A DNA stretch of 20,751 nt, from the NCBI GenBank assembly GCA_035546295.1, contig DATKBT010000007.1, positions 1 through 20,751 on the forward strand, in the 5' to 3' direction. This DNA comes from DATKBT01 sp035546295. GTDB lineage: Bacteria; Acidobacteriota; Thermoanaerobaculia; Multivoradales; Multivoraceae. A program made the position numbers and the translations under genes. Below the pieces are notes generated by a model, which was given only the letters and a program-made list of their open reading frames with translations, did not search any database and was not told where the DNA came from. Below, one piece after another: positions 1 to 6,773 of the stretch. Every line of letters starts with the position of its first letter. Position 1 is the stretch's first letter.

Positions 1-1
1 C

Positions 2-139
2 ACGGCGCCCTACTCCGGCTTCCACGGCTGGTACTGGCGCAACGACAGCGACCAGCCGGTGACGGTGACCCTCCAGGTCACCGGCTTCTTCACCCACACC
101 CGCGAGCTCCACCGGGCGTCGGCAAGCACGGCGGGGTAG
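2..139 (+). CDS. C-terminal end of a transmembrane-anchor-like protein (partial)
   Basis: The window opens inside a reading frame that runs from base 2 to a TAG at 137-139 and gives 45 residues. The visible part contains GFHGWYWRN followed by a beta-strand-like stretch, QPVTVTLQVTGFF. From memory, this ending is typical of small bacterial proteins annotated as 'transmembrane anchor protein', which have an N-terminal membrane helix and a short extracytoplasmic beta domain. The helix and start codon lie outside the window, so length and topology cannot be checked. The role of the family is unknown to me. No gene follows on the same strand for more than 3 kb, so this is probably the last gene of its transcript. 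Confidence 0.65.
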   Translation, partial: TAPYSGFHGWYWRNDSDQPVTVTLQVTGFFTHTRELHRASASTAG

Positions 140-404
140 CGTCGCGCGGCGGGAGCGGAACCCTGGTCGGCGACCGGCGCGGCGCGCGCTCGTCCCGGGT
201 GCGGCATGCGGACGATGGTAGGACGACGCCCGCGACGCTCATCCACCGCTCGGCGCTACCCGCGAGCGTCGGACGCATCCCGGTCGAGCGTGGATGTGGA
301 GTCGGTCCCGCTCGAGCGTGCTCGCTTCGTTCGATGCCCGGAGCGGCGCCCGACTCCTTTGGAGTCGGGCGCCTTGCGAGGCTCCCCCTGGGGGGCTGGG
401 GGGG
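140..404. other. Intergenic stretch with hairpins, no gene seen
   Basis: I find no credible coding region between the + gene ending at 139 and the minus gene ending at 449. The notable content is a perfect 13-bp inverted repeat with a TTT loop (345-357 and 361-373), then a C5/G-run segment (about 382-406) that can also fold. The 13-bp hairpin could end transcripts coming from the left, but it has no T-run on the + strand, so it is not a canonical intrinsic terminator. Confidence 0.6.
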
Positions 405-453
405 AGAAAACAGCTAGCCTCGAATGTGCTATTCAGCACATTCGGAGGCTAGC
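405..453 (-). terminator. Intrinsic terminator of the cytochrome/PepSY operon
   Basis: The arms 413-430 and 435-453 pair over 18 bp with one bulged base and a 4-nt loop. Read on the minus strand, the stem is followed at once by TGTTTTCT (412-405), a good U-tract. The stop codon of the gene ending at 449 (449-451, TAG on the minus strand) lies inside the first stem arm, so the hairpin folds on the very end of the coding sequence. Confidence 0.85.
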
Positions 454-982
454 GCGCGAGGTGACGCTCGTGGCAGATCTCGCAGGAGTCGATCAGGGCG
501 TTCCCCGCCTCGACCACGCCCTCGACGTTCCGCGCCTCGATCGCGGCCAGAGCCTGGGCGCCGCCGTCGCGCAGGAGGATGGCGGTCTGCCGCCAGACCT
601 CGTCGTCGATCGCGCGCTCGCCGATCAGCAGCAGGTTGCCGGACTCAGCGAGCTGGACCGCCAGGTGGGCGAGGCGGCTCCAGGCCTCGTCGTCCGCCGG
701 CGCCTCGCGGGCGACGTCCCAGATCGCGGCGGAGGACGGGATCACCATCGCGTCCATGATCTGCCGCACCGAGGCCACCGCGCTCAGCGGAGCCGGCGCC
801 GGCAGCTCGGGGGCGGCTGGCTCGGCCGGTTGCGGCTCGCACGCCGCCACCGCCAGGCCGACCAGTGTCAGGACGACGATCGTCAGGCGGCACGGGGGCG
901 CCGCGAGTGTGCTGCTCGTGGTGAGCGGAGGCTTCCTCGCCACCGTCGCGGTGGCGCCGCGCTCGCTCTGGGATCTGCTCAT
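449..982 (-). CDS. Mono-haem cytochrome-like lipoprotein (class II/c-prime-like)
   Basis: A 177-residue product. A hydrophobic segment, LTIVVLTLVGLAVAAC, ends in a lipobox with Cys48, so the protein is predicted to be a lipid-anchored periplasmic protein. One haem c motif, CEICH, lies at 167-171, only six residues from the C-terminus. A single C-terminal CxxCH after a helical body is the layout of class II (cytochrome c-prime-like) four-helix cytochromes, so electron transfer or ligand binding is the likely role. It is clearly related to the product of 2611-3129: both share AESGNLL, DGGAQA/DAGAQA, ATEARD/AIEARN and a terminal CxxCH. I chose the ATG at 982 because GGAG lies 7 nt upstream. An in-frame ATG at 1027 overlaps the previous stop as ATGA and would suit translational coupling, but it gives a 62-residue leader before the Cys. 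Third gene of the operon. Confidence 0.8.
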   Translation of the reverse strand: MSRSQSERGATATVARKPPLTTSSTLAAPPCRLTIVVLTLVGLAVAACEPQPAEPAAPELPAPAPLSAVASVRQIMDAMVIPSSAAIWDVAREAPADDEAWSRLAHLAVQLAESGNLLLIGERAIDDEVWRQTAILLRDGGAQALAAIEARNVEGVVEAGNALIDSCEICHERHLAR

Positions 983-1023
983 CGAACCGCTCCGACGTCG
1001 AAGTGTCGCGTGCAGGGAGTCTG

Positions 1024-2595
1024 TCATCGGCCGTCCGTCCCGCGTCGGCGCCTCCCGAGGATCGAGGCGCGCAGCCGCCGCCATCCCGGCACGAAGGCGC
1101 TCGTCGCCGTCGCCAGCCCGCCTGCCAGGAACGCCAGCATGAGCCCGAGACGCAGGCCGGGGCGGACGAGCAGCGCCGGATGGTCCCAGCTGTGCAGTCC
1201 GTGGTACAGCCACCGGTTGAGCCGGGTCAGGCGTTGCTCGCGGTGGAGCAGGGAGCCGGTCAGCGGGTCGAGGTAGAGCGCGGTCGCTGCCGGGTCGTCG
1301 AAGCGGACGCGCAGCACCGGCAGGGGCCTGCGGGCGGCGCCGCGGTAGGGCCGCTGGTAGTAGTAGGCGTCGCCGTGCTCGAGCCGGTCGGCCGCCACCG
1401 GCTGGTGGGCAGGCAGAGCCCGACGAGCGGCGGCGACCAGCTCGTCGCGCTCTCGGAGCGGCGCCGGCGTGCGGGTCGGCTCGGCGAGCCACGCGGCGTG
1501 CCTCTGGCCATCGACCGCGGGGCTGCGCACGACGACAAAGGTCTCGCCCCCGAACCGGCCGACCTCGAGCTCGCGCGGCGCTTCGACATCGGCCATGGCG
1601 TTGCGGGCGGCTCGAAGCCGCTCCAGGGTCACTGCCTCGAGATCGAGGTCGGCCCCACCGCGCACCGCTCGGTGCTCCTCGCCGGTCGGAGCCGTACCCG
1701 GATGCCAGTCCCAGGGATCGAGCGAGAGCAGCCCGCTCAGCACCCACGCGACGGACGCCAGGCCGAAGAGCAGGCCCGCCAGGTGGTGCCAGCGCAGCCA
1801 GCCGGCATGGGGCAGCCGCCGTCGACGCACGAGGACCCAGATCCCCCAGGCGAGCCCGGTGGAGGTCAGCACGACGCCTGCGGCCGAGGCCCAGATCATG
1901 GCCTGCAGCCAGAGCGCGGAGTGCCGCCGCAACGGCGTGAAGTAGACCCAATGCACGACCGGACCGAGCCAGCCCCACCGCCGGCTGCTGCGATCGGTCA
2001 CCAGCACCACCTCGCCGGTGCGGTCGGAGACGTAGACGACGCGGTCGGTCTCGTCGCGGAGCTCGAAGCGGTGCATGGGGAGGAGCCGGCGCGACTGCAG
2101 CGTCCACTGATCGGGCTCCTCGAGCCGCCGGTGCGAGCCGATGTCGACCGCTGCACCTCCGAGATGGCGGCTGGCGACCTCGGCCGCGTCGGCGCGCCCC
2201 ATGCCCCGGAAGATCGAGCCGTCGTCGGCGAGAACGGTGACGACGCCGCGGCTCGATCCGAAGCGGTAGACGGGGCGCGTGCGCCCGCGCGAGAGCAGGG
2301 TGGCGATCCTCAGCTCGTGAGCCTCGACGTTCGCGCGCTGGGCGGCATCGGCCGGCTCGACCCTCGCCTGCTCGAGGTCGAGCACCGGCAGCCGCTCCAG
2401 CCTCTCGCCCGGCTCGAGTGCCGGCATCCCATGCCAGAGCATCACGAAGCCCGAGAGGAACCAGGCCACCACCAGAGCACCGCAGACGATGCCCAGCCAG
2501 CGGTGGATGGCGACCAGCCAGCGCGCGGCTCCGTTCGCTCGCTTCCGCTCCCTTCCCGGAGCATCTCGCTGCCGGCCGGTCGCTCGGGACCTCAC
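1024..2595 (-). CDS. PepSY-domain four-helix membrane protein (putative membrane reductase)
   Basis: A 523-residue product. Helix 1 is at about 25-54 and contains HRWLG (31-35), the signature start of PepSY-associated membrane proteins. A PepSY-like extracytoplasmic region follows (about 60-205, with DRTGEVV at 191-197). Helices 2 and 3 are at 228-256 and 269-291, a second soluble part (about 295-480) contains the PepSY-like strand ALYLDPLTGSLL, and helix 4 lies near 485-512. Characterised relatives, such as ferrisiderophore reductases of the FoxB/FpvG kind, pass electrons across the inner membrane through helix histidines; whether this one does so is inference. It sits between two mono-haem lipoprotein genes, which would be natural electron partners. 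The start is GTG at 2595, 15 nt after the upstream stop; there is no ATG before helix 1 and no strong ribosome site, so translation may depend on the upstream gene. Confidence 0.82.
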   Translation of the reverse strand: MRSRATGRQRDAPGRERKRANGAARWLVAIHRWLGIVCGALVVAWFLSGFVMLWHGMPALEPGERLERLPVLDLEQARVEPADAAQRANVEAHELRIATLLSRGRTRPVYRFGSSRGVVTVLADDGSIFRGMGRADAAEVASRHLGGAAVDIGSHRRLEEPDQWTLQSRRLLPMHRFELRDETDRVVYVSDRTGEVVLVTDRSSRRWGWLGPVVHWVYFTPLRRHSALWLQAMIWASAAGVVLTSTGLAWGIWVLVRRRRLPHAGWLRWHHLAGLLFGLASVAWVLSGLLSLDPWDWHPGTAPTGEEHRAVRGGADLDLEAVTLERLRAARNAMADVEAPRELEVGRFGGETFVVVRSPAVDGQRHAAWLAEPTRTPAPLRERDELVAAARRALPAHQPVAADRLEHGDAYYYQRPYRGAARRPLPVLRVRFDDPAATALYLDPLTGSLLHREQRLTRLNRWLYHGLHSWDHPALLVRPGLRLGLMLAFLAGGLATATSAFVPGWRRLRASILGRRRRGTDGR

Positions 2596-2610
2596 CGCGG
2601 AGCGGCCACG

Positions 2611-3129
2611 CTACTCGCTGGGGCGCTGGCTCGCGTCGAGCAGCGAGGGATCCTGGACGTACTGGGCGTGGCAGCCGGCGCAAGCGCGGTAGATCTCGCC
2701 GCCGGCGTCGAACAGCGCCTGCGGGTCTCGCGCCTCGGTCGCCCGCATCGCCTGCGCGCCGGCGTCCACCAGGTCGCGCGACCAGGCGACCCAGTCCCCC
2801 TCGTCGCGCATGCGGCGCCCCATCATCAGGAGGTTTCCCGACTCGGCCACGGTCACCGCCGCGTTGCGGACCAGATCCCACTCCTCGTCGGTGTCCGGCT
2901 GGATCTCCTCGACCCCGTCCGCCGTCATGATCGTCTTGACGGAGTCCCACACGATGTCGGCGGCCGGGTCGACCAGGGTCAGCATCAGGGCCTGCTCGCC
3001 GACGACCGGACGGAAGTAGCCGTCGCTCGCCGCCTCCTCGGAGGCCGGCGACTGGCAAGCGAGGATCGCCAGGCACGCCGCCGGCTGAACGAGGCGATTT
3101 CTCCGAAACATCGTTTCCGGCCAGCGCAT
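2611..3129 (-). CDS. Mono-haem cytochrome-like lipoprotein (class II/c-prime-like), operon leader
   Basis: A 172-residue product starting at ATG 3129, with GAGGA 6 nt upstream; a second ATG at 3111 has a poorer site. The N-terminus has arginines followed by a hydrophobic run ending CLAILAC, placing a lipobox Cys at 25, so it should be lipid-anchored facing the periplasm. The body is predicted helical and the only haem motif, CAGCH, is at 150-154, near the C-terminus as in class II cytochromes. A Met (MM, 102-103) and the helix VTVAESGNLLMMG are shared with the paralogue at 449-982 (VQLAESGNLLLIG). First gene of the three-gene minus-strand operon, with an inverted repeat in its leader. Haem attachment is a firm expectation from CxxCH after an export signal; the redox partner is not known. 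Confidence 0.82.
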   Translation of the reverse strand: MRWPETMFRRNRLVQPAACLAILACQSPASEEAASDGYFRPVVGEQALMLTLVDPAADIVWDSVKTIMTADGVEEIQPDTDEEWDLVRNAAVTVAESGNLLMMGRRMRDEGDWVAWSRDLVDAGAQAMRATEARDPQALFDAGGEIYRACAGCHAQYVQDPSLLDASQRPSE

Positions 3130-3178
3130 CCCGAGTCCTCAGACATTGCTTTCGGCGATCGAAACTCTTTTCTCGGGA
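3129..3178 (-). promoter_or_regulatory. Structured 5' leader of the cytochrome/PepSY operon
   Basis: TCCCGAG (3129-3135) and CTCGGGA (3172-3178) are perfect complements. On the minus-strand transcript the second partner touches the first base of the start codon and lies just after the GAGGA ribosome site. An inner TTTCG/CGAAA pair sits inside the loop. The fold could hide or present the ribosome site. Whether it forms in vivo is inference. Confidence 0.35.
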
Positions 3179-3197
3179 CCCTAGCACGGCCCCGGCC

Positions 3198-3226
3198 TTG
3201 ACCCGCTGAAATTCAAGTGGAACAGT
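3198..3226 (+). promoter_or_regulatory. Possible sigma-70 promoter for the 3270 operon
   Basis: TTGACC at 3198-3203 matches five of six -35 bases. At 17-nt spacing the -10 position reads AACAGT (3221-3226), which matches only three of six. The position, 44 nt before the ATG in a divergent gap, is right for a promoter, but the -10 is weak. Confidence 0.3.
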
Positions 3227-3269
3227 TCGTCGCCCGAGAGAGTCGTACCCGCAGAAGGGAGAGTTCGCT

Positions 3270-4145
3270 ATGAAGTCGTTGCACCGACCCGCGGCCATCG
3301 GCCTGGTCATCCTCGCCATCGCCGTGCCGCTCGCTGCTCAGTCCGAAGGCTTCGAGCCACCGCGTCTTCCCGGCGGCAAGCCCGATCTCAACGGGATCTG
3401 GCAGGCGCTCAACACCGCCAACTACGACCTCGAGCCCCACATGGCTCGCCACGCCATGCAGTTGCGCGAGGGGCCGCATGGTCCGCTGCCGGCGGCCGAG
3501 GTGCTGGCTCTCGGGGCGGTCGGCGCCGTGCCGGGCGGAATGGGAGTGGTGGTCGGCGGCAAGATCCCCTACAAGCCCGAGGCGCTCGAGAAGAAGAAGG
3601 AGAACCAGGCCAACTGGCTGACGCGCGATCCCGAGATCAAGTGCTATCTCCCGGGCGTGCCGCGCGCCACCTACATGCCGTTCCCCTTCCAGATCTTCCA
3701 GAACGACCACTCGACCTTCATCGCCTACGAGTACGCGGGCGCGGTGCGCGAGATCTACATGGAGGATCCCGGTCCGGCCCCCGTCGACTCTTGGATGGGG
3801 CAGTCGTACGGCAAGTGGGACGGCGACACGCTGGTCGTCGAGGTGACCGGTCTGCTCGACCAGAGCTGGTTCGACCGCTCCGGGAACTGGCACAGTGACA
3901 AATTGAAAGTCACCGAGCGCTACGACATGATCACCGAGAACCACATCCAGTACGAAGCGACGATCGAGGATCCCGAGGTGTTCACCGAGCCCTGGACGAT
4001 CCGCATGCCGCTGTATCGGCGGATGGAGCCGGACGCGCGGCTGATGGACTTCAAGTGCGTCGAATTCGTCGAGGAGCTCATGTACGGCGAGTGGCGCCGC
4101 AATCCGCTGCCGCGCCTGGCTCCGACCGACCCGTCGGAGCGATGA
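3270..4145 (+). CDS. Secreted protein of the acidobacterial GKPDLNG family (unknown function)
   Basis: A 291-residue product starting at ATG 3270 with AAGGGAGAG just upstream. A signal peptide is visible (MKSLHRP then a hydrophobic core, cleavage after LAA at about 23). The family marks are GKPDLNGIW (36-44), KCYLPGVPR (124-132), GKWDGDTLVVEVTG (181-194), WFDRSGNWHSDKL (200-212), YEATIEDP (228-235) and a late CVEF (263-266). I recall this as a large paralogous family in Acidobacteriota and related soil bacteria with no assigned reaction. The tryptophan- and aspartate-rich strands suggest a beta-rich periplasmic domain. It shares layout with the next gene (PDL-GIW/PDL-GTY, W-GD-LV-E, VTER, IEDP), so the two are tandem paralogues. 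The downstream ATG comes 1 nt after its TGA, so they are co-translated. Confidence 0.75.
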   Translation: MKSLHRPAAIGLVILAIAVPLAAQSEGFEPPRLPGGKPDLNGIWQALNTANYDLEPHMARHAMQLREGPHGPLPAAEVLALGAVGAVPGGMGVVVGGKIPYKPEALEKKKENQANWLTRDPEIKCYLPGVPRATYMPFPFQIFQNDHSTFIAYEYAGAVREIYMEDPGPAPVDSWMGQSYGKWDGDTLVVEVTGLLDQSWFDRSGNWHSDKLKVTERYDMITENHIQYEATIEDPEVFTEPWTIRMPLYRRMEPDARLMDFKCVEFVEELMYGEWRRNPLPRLAPTDPSER

Positions 4146-4146
4146 G

Positions 4147-5250
4147 ATGACGCGATCCTCCGGCGCTGCTCGGTCCCCGAGTCTCCTGCCGGCTCTGGCG
4201 CTGTTGACGCTCGCGATGCCGGCGGCGGCTCGAACGGGAGCGGGTTCCGACCAGATCCCGCGGATGGCGAATGGCCGTCCCGACCTCTCCGGGACCTACG
4301 ACATCGCGACCCTGACGCCGTTGGCGCGTCCGGCCGAGTACGGCGAGCGTCTCGCGCTGACCGAGGAGGAGGCGCGCGAGATCGCCGAGCGGCAGGCGGC
4401 CGCGGTCGCTGCCGGAGATCGGGCGAGCGATCCCGATCGCGAGGCCCCCCCGGAGGGAGGCGACGGGTCCTCCGGCGCGGCCGGCAACGTCGGCGGCTAC
4501 AACTCGTTCTGGATCGCTCGGGGCGACGACGCCTTCATGCTCGACGGCAAGTACCGGACCTCGATCCTGGTGGATCCGCCCAACGGGCAGTATCCACCGA
4601 TGACCGAGGAGGCGCAGACCGAGCAGCGGGCACGCTTCCGGTCGTTCCGTCGCGGCAACGACGGCGAGGCCTGGTGGATCGACCAGGAGAATGGCCCCTA
4701 CGACGATCCCGAGATCCGGGGCAACAACGAGCGCTGCCTGCTCGGTTTCGGCGCGACCGCCGGTCCGCCGACCCTGCCGAACTACTTCTACAACAACATG
4801 AAGAGGATCGTGCAGACCGAGGACCACGTGATGATCCTCGCCGAGATGGTCCACGACGCGCGCATCATCCGCATCGCCGATCAGCACGACCCGCCCGAGA
4901 TCCGGAAGTGGTTGGGCGACTCGATCGCTCGCTGGGAGGGCGACGAGCTGGTCATCGAGACCGTCCACTTTCGCGACACGCCGTCGTTCTCGCGCGGTTC
5001 GCGCGACATGAAGGTCACCGAGCGGATCAGTCGCATCGACGCCGACACGTTGCGTTACAAGTTCACGATCGAGGATCCGACGGTGTGGACCGCGCCGTTC
5101 AGCGGCGAGATGCCGTGGCCCGAGATCGACGAGAAGGTCTACGAGTATGCTTGCCACGAGGGCAACTACGCGCTCGGCAACGTGCTGCGGGGCGCGCGTC
5201 TGCTCGAGGCCGAGGCGCTCGCGAAGCGCAAGGCGGCGAGCGAACAGTAG
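4147..5250 (+). CDS. Secreted protein of the GKPDLNG family, CHEGNY type (unknown function)
   Basis: A 367-residue product with its ATG 1 nt after the previous TGA. A signal peptide occupies about 1-29 (cleavage near MPAAAR). Motifs in order: NGRPDLSGTY (42-51), a charged helical stretch LTEEEAREIAERQAAA (71-86), an Asp/Gly-rich linker (about 91-113), NNERC with Cys197, a strand pair VMILAEMVHDARIIRI (228-243), WEGDELVIETVHF (263-275), MKVTERISR (288-296), YKFTIEDPTVW (304-314) and YACHEGNY (334-341). The last motif with its Cys-His pair is, as I recall, the most constant feature of the long form of this family. No enzyme motif I know is present. The Cys and His residues could bind metal or haem, but that is speculation. 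It is longer than its upstream paralogue mainly in the N-terminal third. Confidence 0.75.
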   Translation: MTRSSGAARSPSLLPALALLTLAMPAAARTGAGSDQIPRMANGRPDLSGTYDIATLTPLARPAEYGERLALTEEEAREIAERQAAAVAAGDRASDPDREAPPEGGDGSSGAAGNVGGYNSFWIARGDDAFMLDGKYRTSILVDPPNGQYPPMTEEAQTEQRARFRSFRRGNDGEAWWIDQENGPYDDPEIRGNNERCLLGFGATAGPPTLPNYFYNNMKRIVQTEDHVMILAEMVHDARIIRIADQHDPPEIRKWLGDSIARWEGDELVIETVHFRDTPSFSRGSRDMKVTERISRIDADTLRYKFTIEDPTVWTAPFSGEMPWPEIDEKVYEYACHEGNYALGNVLRGARLLEAEALAKRKAASEQ

Positions 5251-5300
5251 GTCGTTCGAAGGCGGCGGGAGCCCGCAGCAGATCGGGACCGCAGGCTCGC

Positions 5301-5370
5301 AGCTCCAAGAGCACCAACACCAAGACCACGTCACACCCGACAACAGAGGAACCGACAACGAACCCCCAGA
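5301..5370 (+). promoter_or_regulatory. A/C-rich, T-poor leader before the DUF6152 gene
   Basis: These 70 bases contain 28 A, 28 C, 12 G and only 2 T by my count, in sharp contrast to the surrounding DNA. The stretch ends at the GGGGAGA ribosome site of the gene at 5384. It should be unstructured in mRNA. It could help translation or serve as a C-rich Rho loading site. The composition is observed; the role is inferred. Confidence 0.35.
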
Positions 5371-5383
5371 GGGGAGACAGAAC

Positions 5384-5836
5384 ATGAAGAAGACGACGAT
5401 GCTCCTGCTGCTCGGCCTCGTGCTGGCGGCGGCCGTTCCGGTGGCTGCCCACCACGCGTTCGGCGCCGAGTTCGATCCCAATCGCCCCCTACTGCTCAAG
5501 GGGCCAGTGGTCAAGGTCGAGTGGGTGAATCCGCACACCTGGATCCACCTGGAGGTGACCACCGAGGACGGCGAGAAGGAGGTCTGGATGGTCGAGGGCG
5601 GCACGCCCAACACCCTGCTGCGCCGTGGCCTCAACAGGGACTCCCTGACTCCCGGCACCTTCATCATCGTGGACGGCTACCAGTCGAAGGACCGTTCGAA
5701 CCGCGCCAACGGTCGCGACGTGACCTTCGAGGACGGCAGCAAGATCTTCATGGGCTCCTCCGGAACCGGCGCGCCCCGCGACGGCCGGGATGCCACGGAG
5801 CCGCCCAGGCCGCGAAATCCTCCGGGCAAGCGCTGA
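5384..5836 (+). CDS. DUF6152 family periplasmic protein
   Basis: A 150-residue product starting at ATG 5384 after GGGGAGA. The signal peptide MKKTTMLLLLG...PVAA is predicted to be cut after Ala22, leaving a mature N-terminus of HHAFGAEFD. The family marks are LKGPVVKVEWVNPHTWIH (38-55), WMVEGGTPNTLLRRG (68-82), the strand TFIIVDGYQSKD (92-103) and NRANGRDVTFEDGSKIFMG (106-124), which match my memory of DUF6152. The mature protein is a small beta-rich domain with a disordered Pro/Arg tail. Function is unknown. The paired histidines at the mature N-terminus plus His51 in the NPH motif are arranged as one might expect for a copper site. It follows the two GKPDLNG-family genes at 133 nt and probably shares their transcript. 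Confidence 0.85.
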   Translation: MKKTTMLLLLGLVLAAAVPVAAHHAFGAEFDPNRPLLLKGPVVKVEWVNPHTWIHLEVTTEDGEKEVWMVEGGTPNTLLRRGLNRDSLTPGTFIIVDGYQSKDRSNRANGRDVTFEDGSKIFMGSSGTGAPRDGRDATEPPRPRNPPGKR

Positions 5837-5889
5837 TTCGTTCGACCAGCTGAGGCGCGGGGAGCCGGATTCCGCTCAGGAACGGGAGA

Positions 5890-5915
5890 CCCCGGTCCGT
5901 CCCGAACGGCCGGGG
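5890..5915 (+). terminator. Hairpin after the DUF6152 gene, possible terminator
   Basis: CCCCGG-T-CCGT (5890-5900) pairs with ACGGCCGGGG (5906-5915) around a 5-nt loop, with a single bulged T. It lies 54 nt after the stop. There is no T-run after it, so termination would be weak or Rho-dependent. Confidence 0.4.
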
Positions 5916-6212
5916 CCTCACCGCCTGCGGGCGACTGGAGTCCGCGTCTCGGCCCCGTGTGGTGCCGCGCGACGACGAGGTCCGACCCGAGAATCGGCAG
6001 CGCCGCGAGAGCTCACCGAGCTCGACGGCGAGGATCTCGCGCGACGGTCTCGCGGGACGAGTCTCGCGCGGCGGGTCTCGCGACTCGCGCGCCGCGATCG
6101 GGCGGCGGGCAGGGTCTGCGCAGGGTCGGCGGCTGAGCGTGACGGACCTCCCGGCCGGTCCCGTCGACCGACCCGCGGCCAACCGCACGATCGGTTATCT
6201 TAGGCGTCAATC
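5916..6212. other. Intergenic region with a phased 7-mer repeat
   Basis: No convincing gene. TCTCGCG occurs at 6035, 6048, 6062 and 6076 (steps of 13, 14 and 14 bases), with a degenerate ACTCGCG at 6083 and one inverted copy, CGCGAGA, at 6004-6010. A TATCTT -10-like hexamer at 6196-6201 ends 11 nt before the next ATG, but I see no -35 at proper spacing. Confidence 0.5.
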
Positions 6213-6773
6213 ATGATGGATCTGATCTTATGGCTCGACTCGCACGCATGGAGCACGGCGCTCCACGAGTCCCTTTGGGCCTACCCCTTGATCGAGTCGA
6301 CGCACGTCTGGACGCTCGCGTTCTTCGTCGGATTTGCGGCCCTGCTGGACATCCGGCTGCTGGGGGTGTCGTTCGGCCAGGTGCCGGTTTCGGAGTTCTA
6401 CCGCAAGCTCATGCCGTGGACGGTCGTCAGCTTCGTCGTGATGGTGGTGACCGGCTTCTTGCTGTTCTACGCGATTCCGGTGCGCAGCTACCAGAACATC
6501 TTCTTCCGCATCAAGGTCGTCCTGCTGATCGTCGCCGGGCTCAACGTGTTCGTCTTCCACCGGGGGATCTGGAAGCGCGTCGCGGAGTGGGACACGGTGA
6601 GGCGGCCGCCCAGCAGCGCGCGCCGGGCAGCGGTCGCCTCGCTGGCCCTGTGGGCGGGCATCATCATCTGCGGCCGGATGATCGCCTACAACTGGTTCGA
6701 CTGTGATCGGCAGCCACAGCCTGCGATCATCAACTGGCTCACGAGCTGCGACCCCACGGTAGAGCTGCCATGA
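6213..6773 (+). CDS. Four-helix inner-membrane protein, DUF6644-like (copy 1)
   Basis: A 186-residue integral membrane protein. Hydrophobic segments lie at about 26-50, 68-88, 98-116 and 138-160. Family-type residues are SLWAYPLIESTH (20-31), DIRLLGV (46-52), VVTGFLLF (78-85), a basic IK pair (100-101), His116 and a GR pair before the end of helix 4. I match this to DUF6644 from memory with moderate certainty. His31 and His116 sit near helix ends, where a haem or metal could be held, but nothing proves it. Two ATGs are adjacent (6213 and 6216) and AGG lies 8 nt before the first. The gene overlaps the next one by 4 nt (ATGA), and that gene is a homologue, so the two products may form a heterodimer. 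The C-terminal tail has two Cys (164 and 179). Confidence 0.72.
   Translation: MMDLILWLDSHAWSTALHESLWAYPLIESTHVWTLAFFVGFAALLDIRLLGVSFGQVPVSEFYRKLMPWTVVSFVVMVVTGFLLFYAIPVRSYQNIFFRIKVVLLIVAGLNVFVFHRGIWKRVAEWDTVRRPPSSARRAAVASLALWAGIIICGRMIAYNWFDCDRQPQPAIINWLTSCDPTVELP

Noticed and set aside
382..406. Possible G-quadruplex in the G-rich run
   Set aside because: Only two long G-runs are present on the + strand (391-395 region and 398-404). They can be split into more tracts only with very short loops, and pairing with the adjacent C-run is simpler.
1003..3201. A 732-codon + strand open frame
   Set aside because: It is antisense to the PepSY and cytochrome genes, has no signal, motif or ribosome site, and is explained by codon-position GC bias.
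449..3319. A 956-codon minus-strand open frame spanning three genes
   Set aside because: Only its last part (449-982) has protein family features. Over 1024-3129 it runs out of frame with the PepSY and cytochrome genes and reads as Arg/Pro/Ala-rich noise typical of high-GC shadows.
4078..5667. A 529-codon minus-strand open frame
   Set aside because: It is antisense to the CHEGNY-type and DUF6152 genes, which have clear signal peptides and family motifs; the antisense translation is low complexity.
5790..6203. Open frame of 137 codons in the gap before the DUF6644-like genes
   Set aside because: It starts inside the DUF6152 coding sequence in another frame, is Arg-rich without pattern, and has no ribosome site. 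The repeats there explain its composition.
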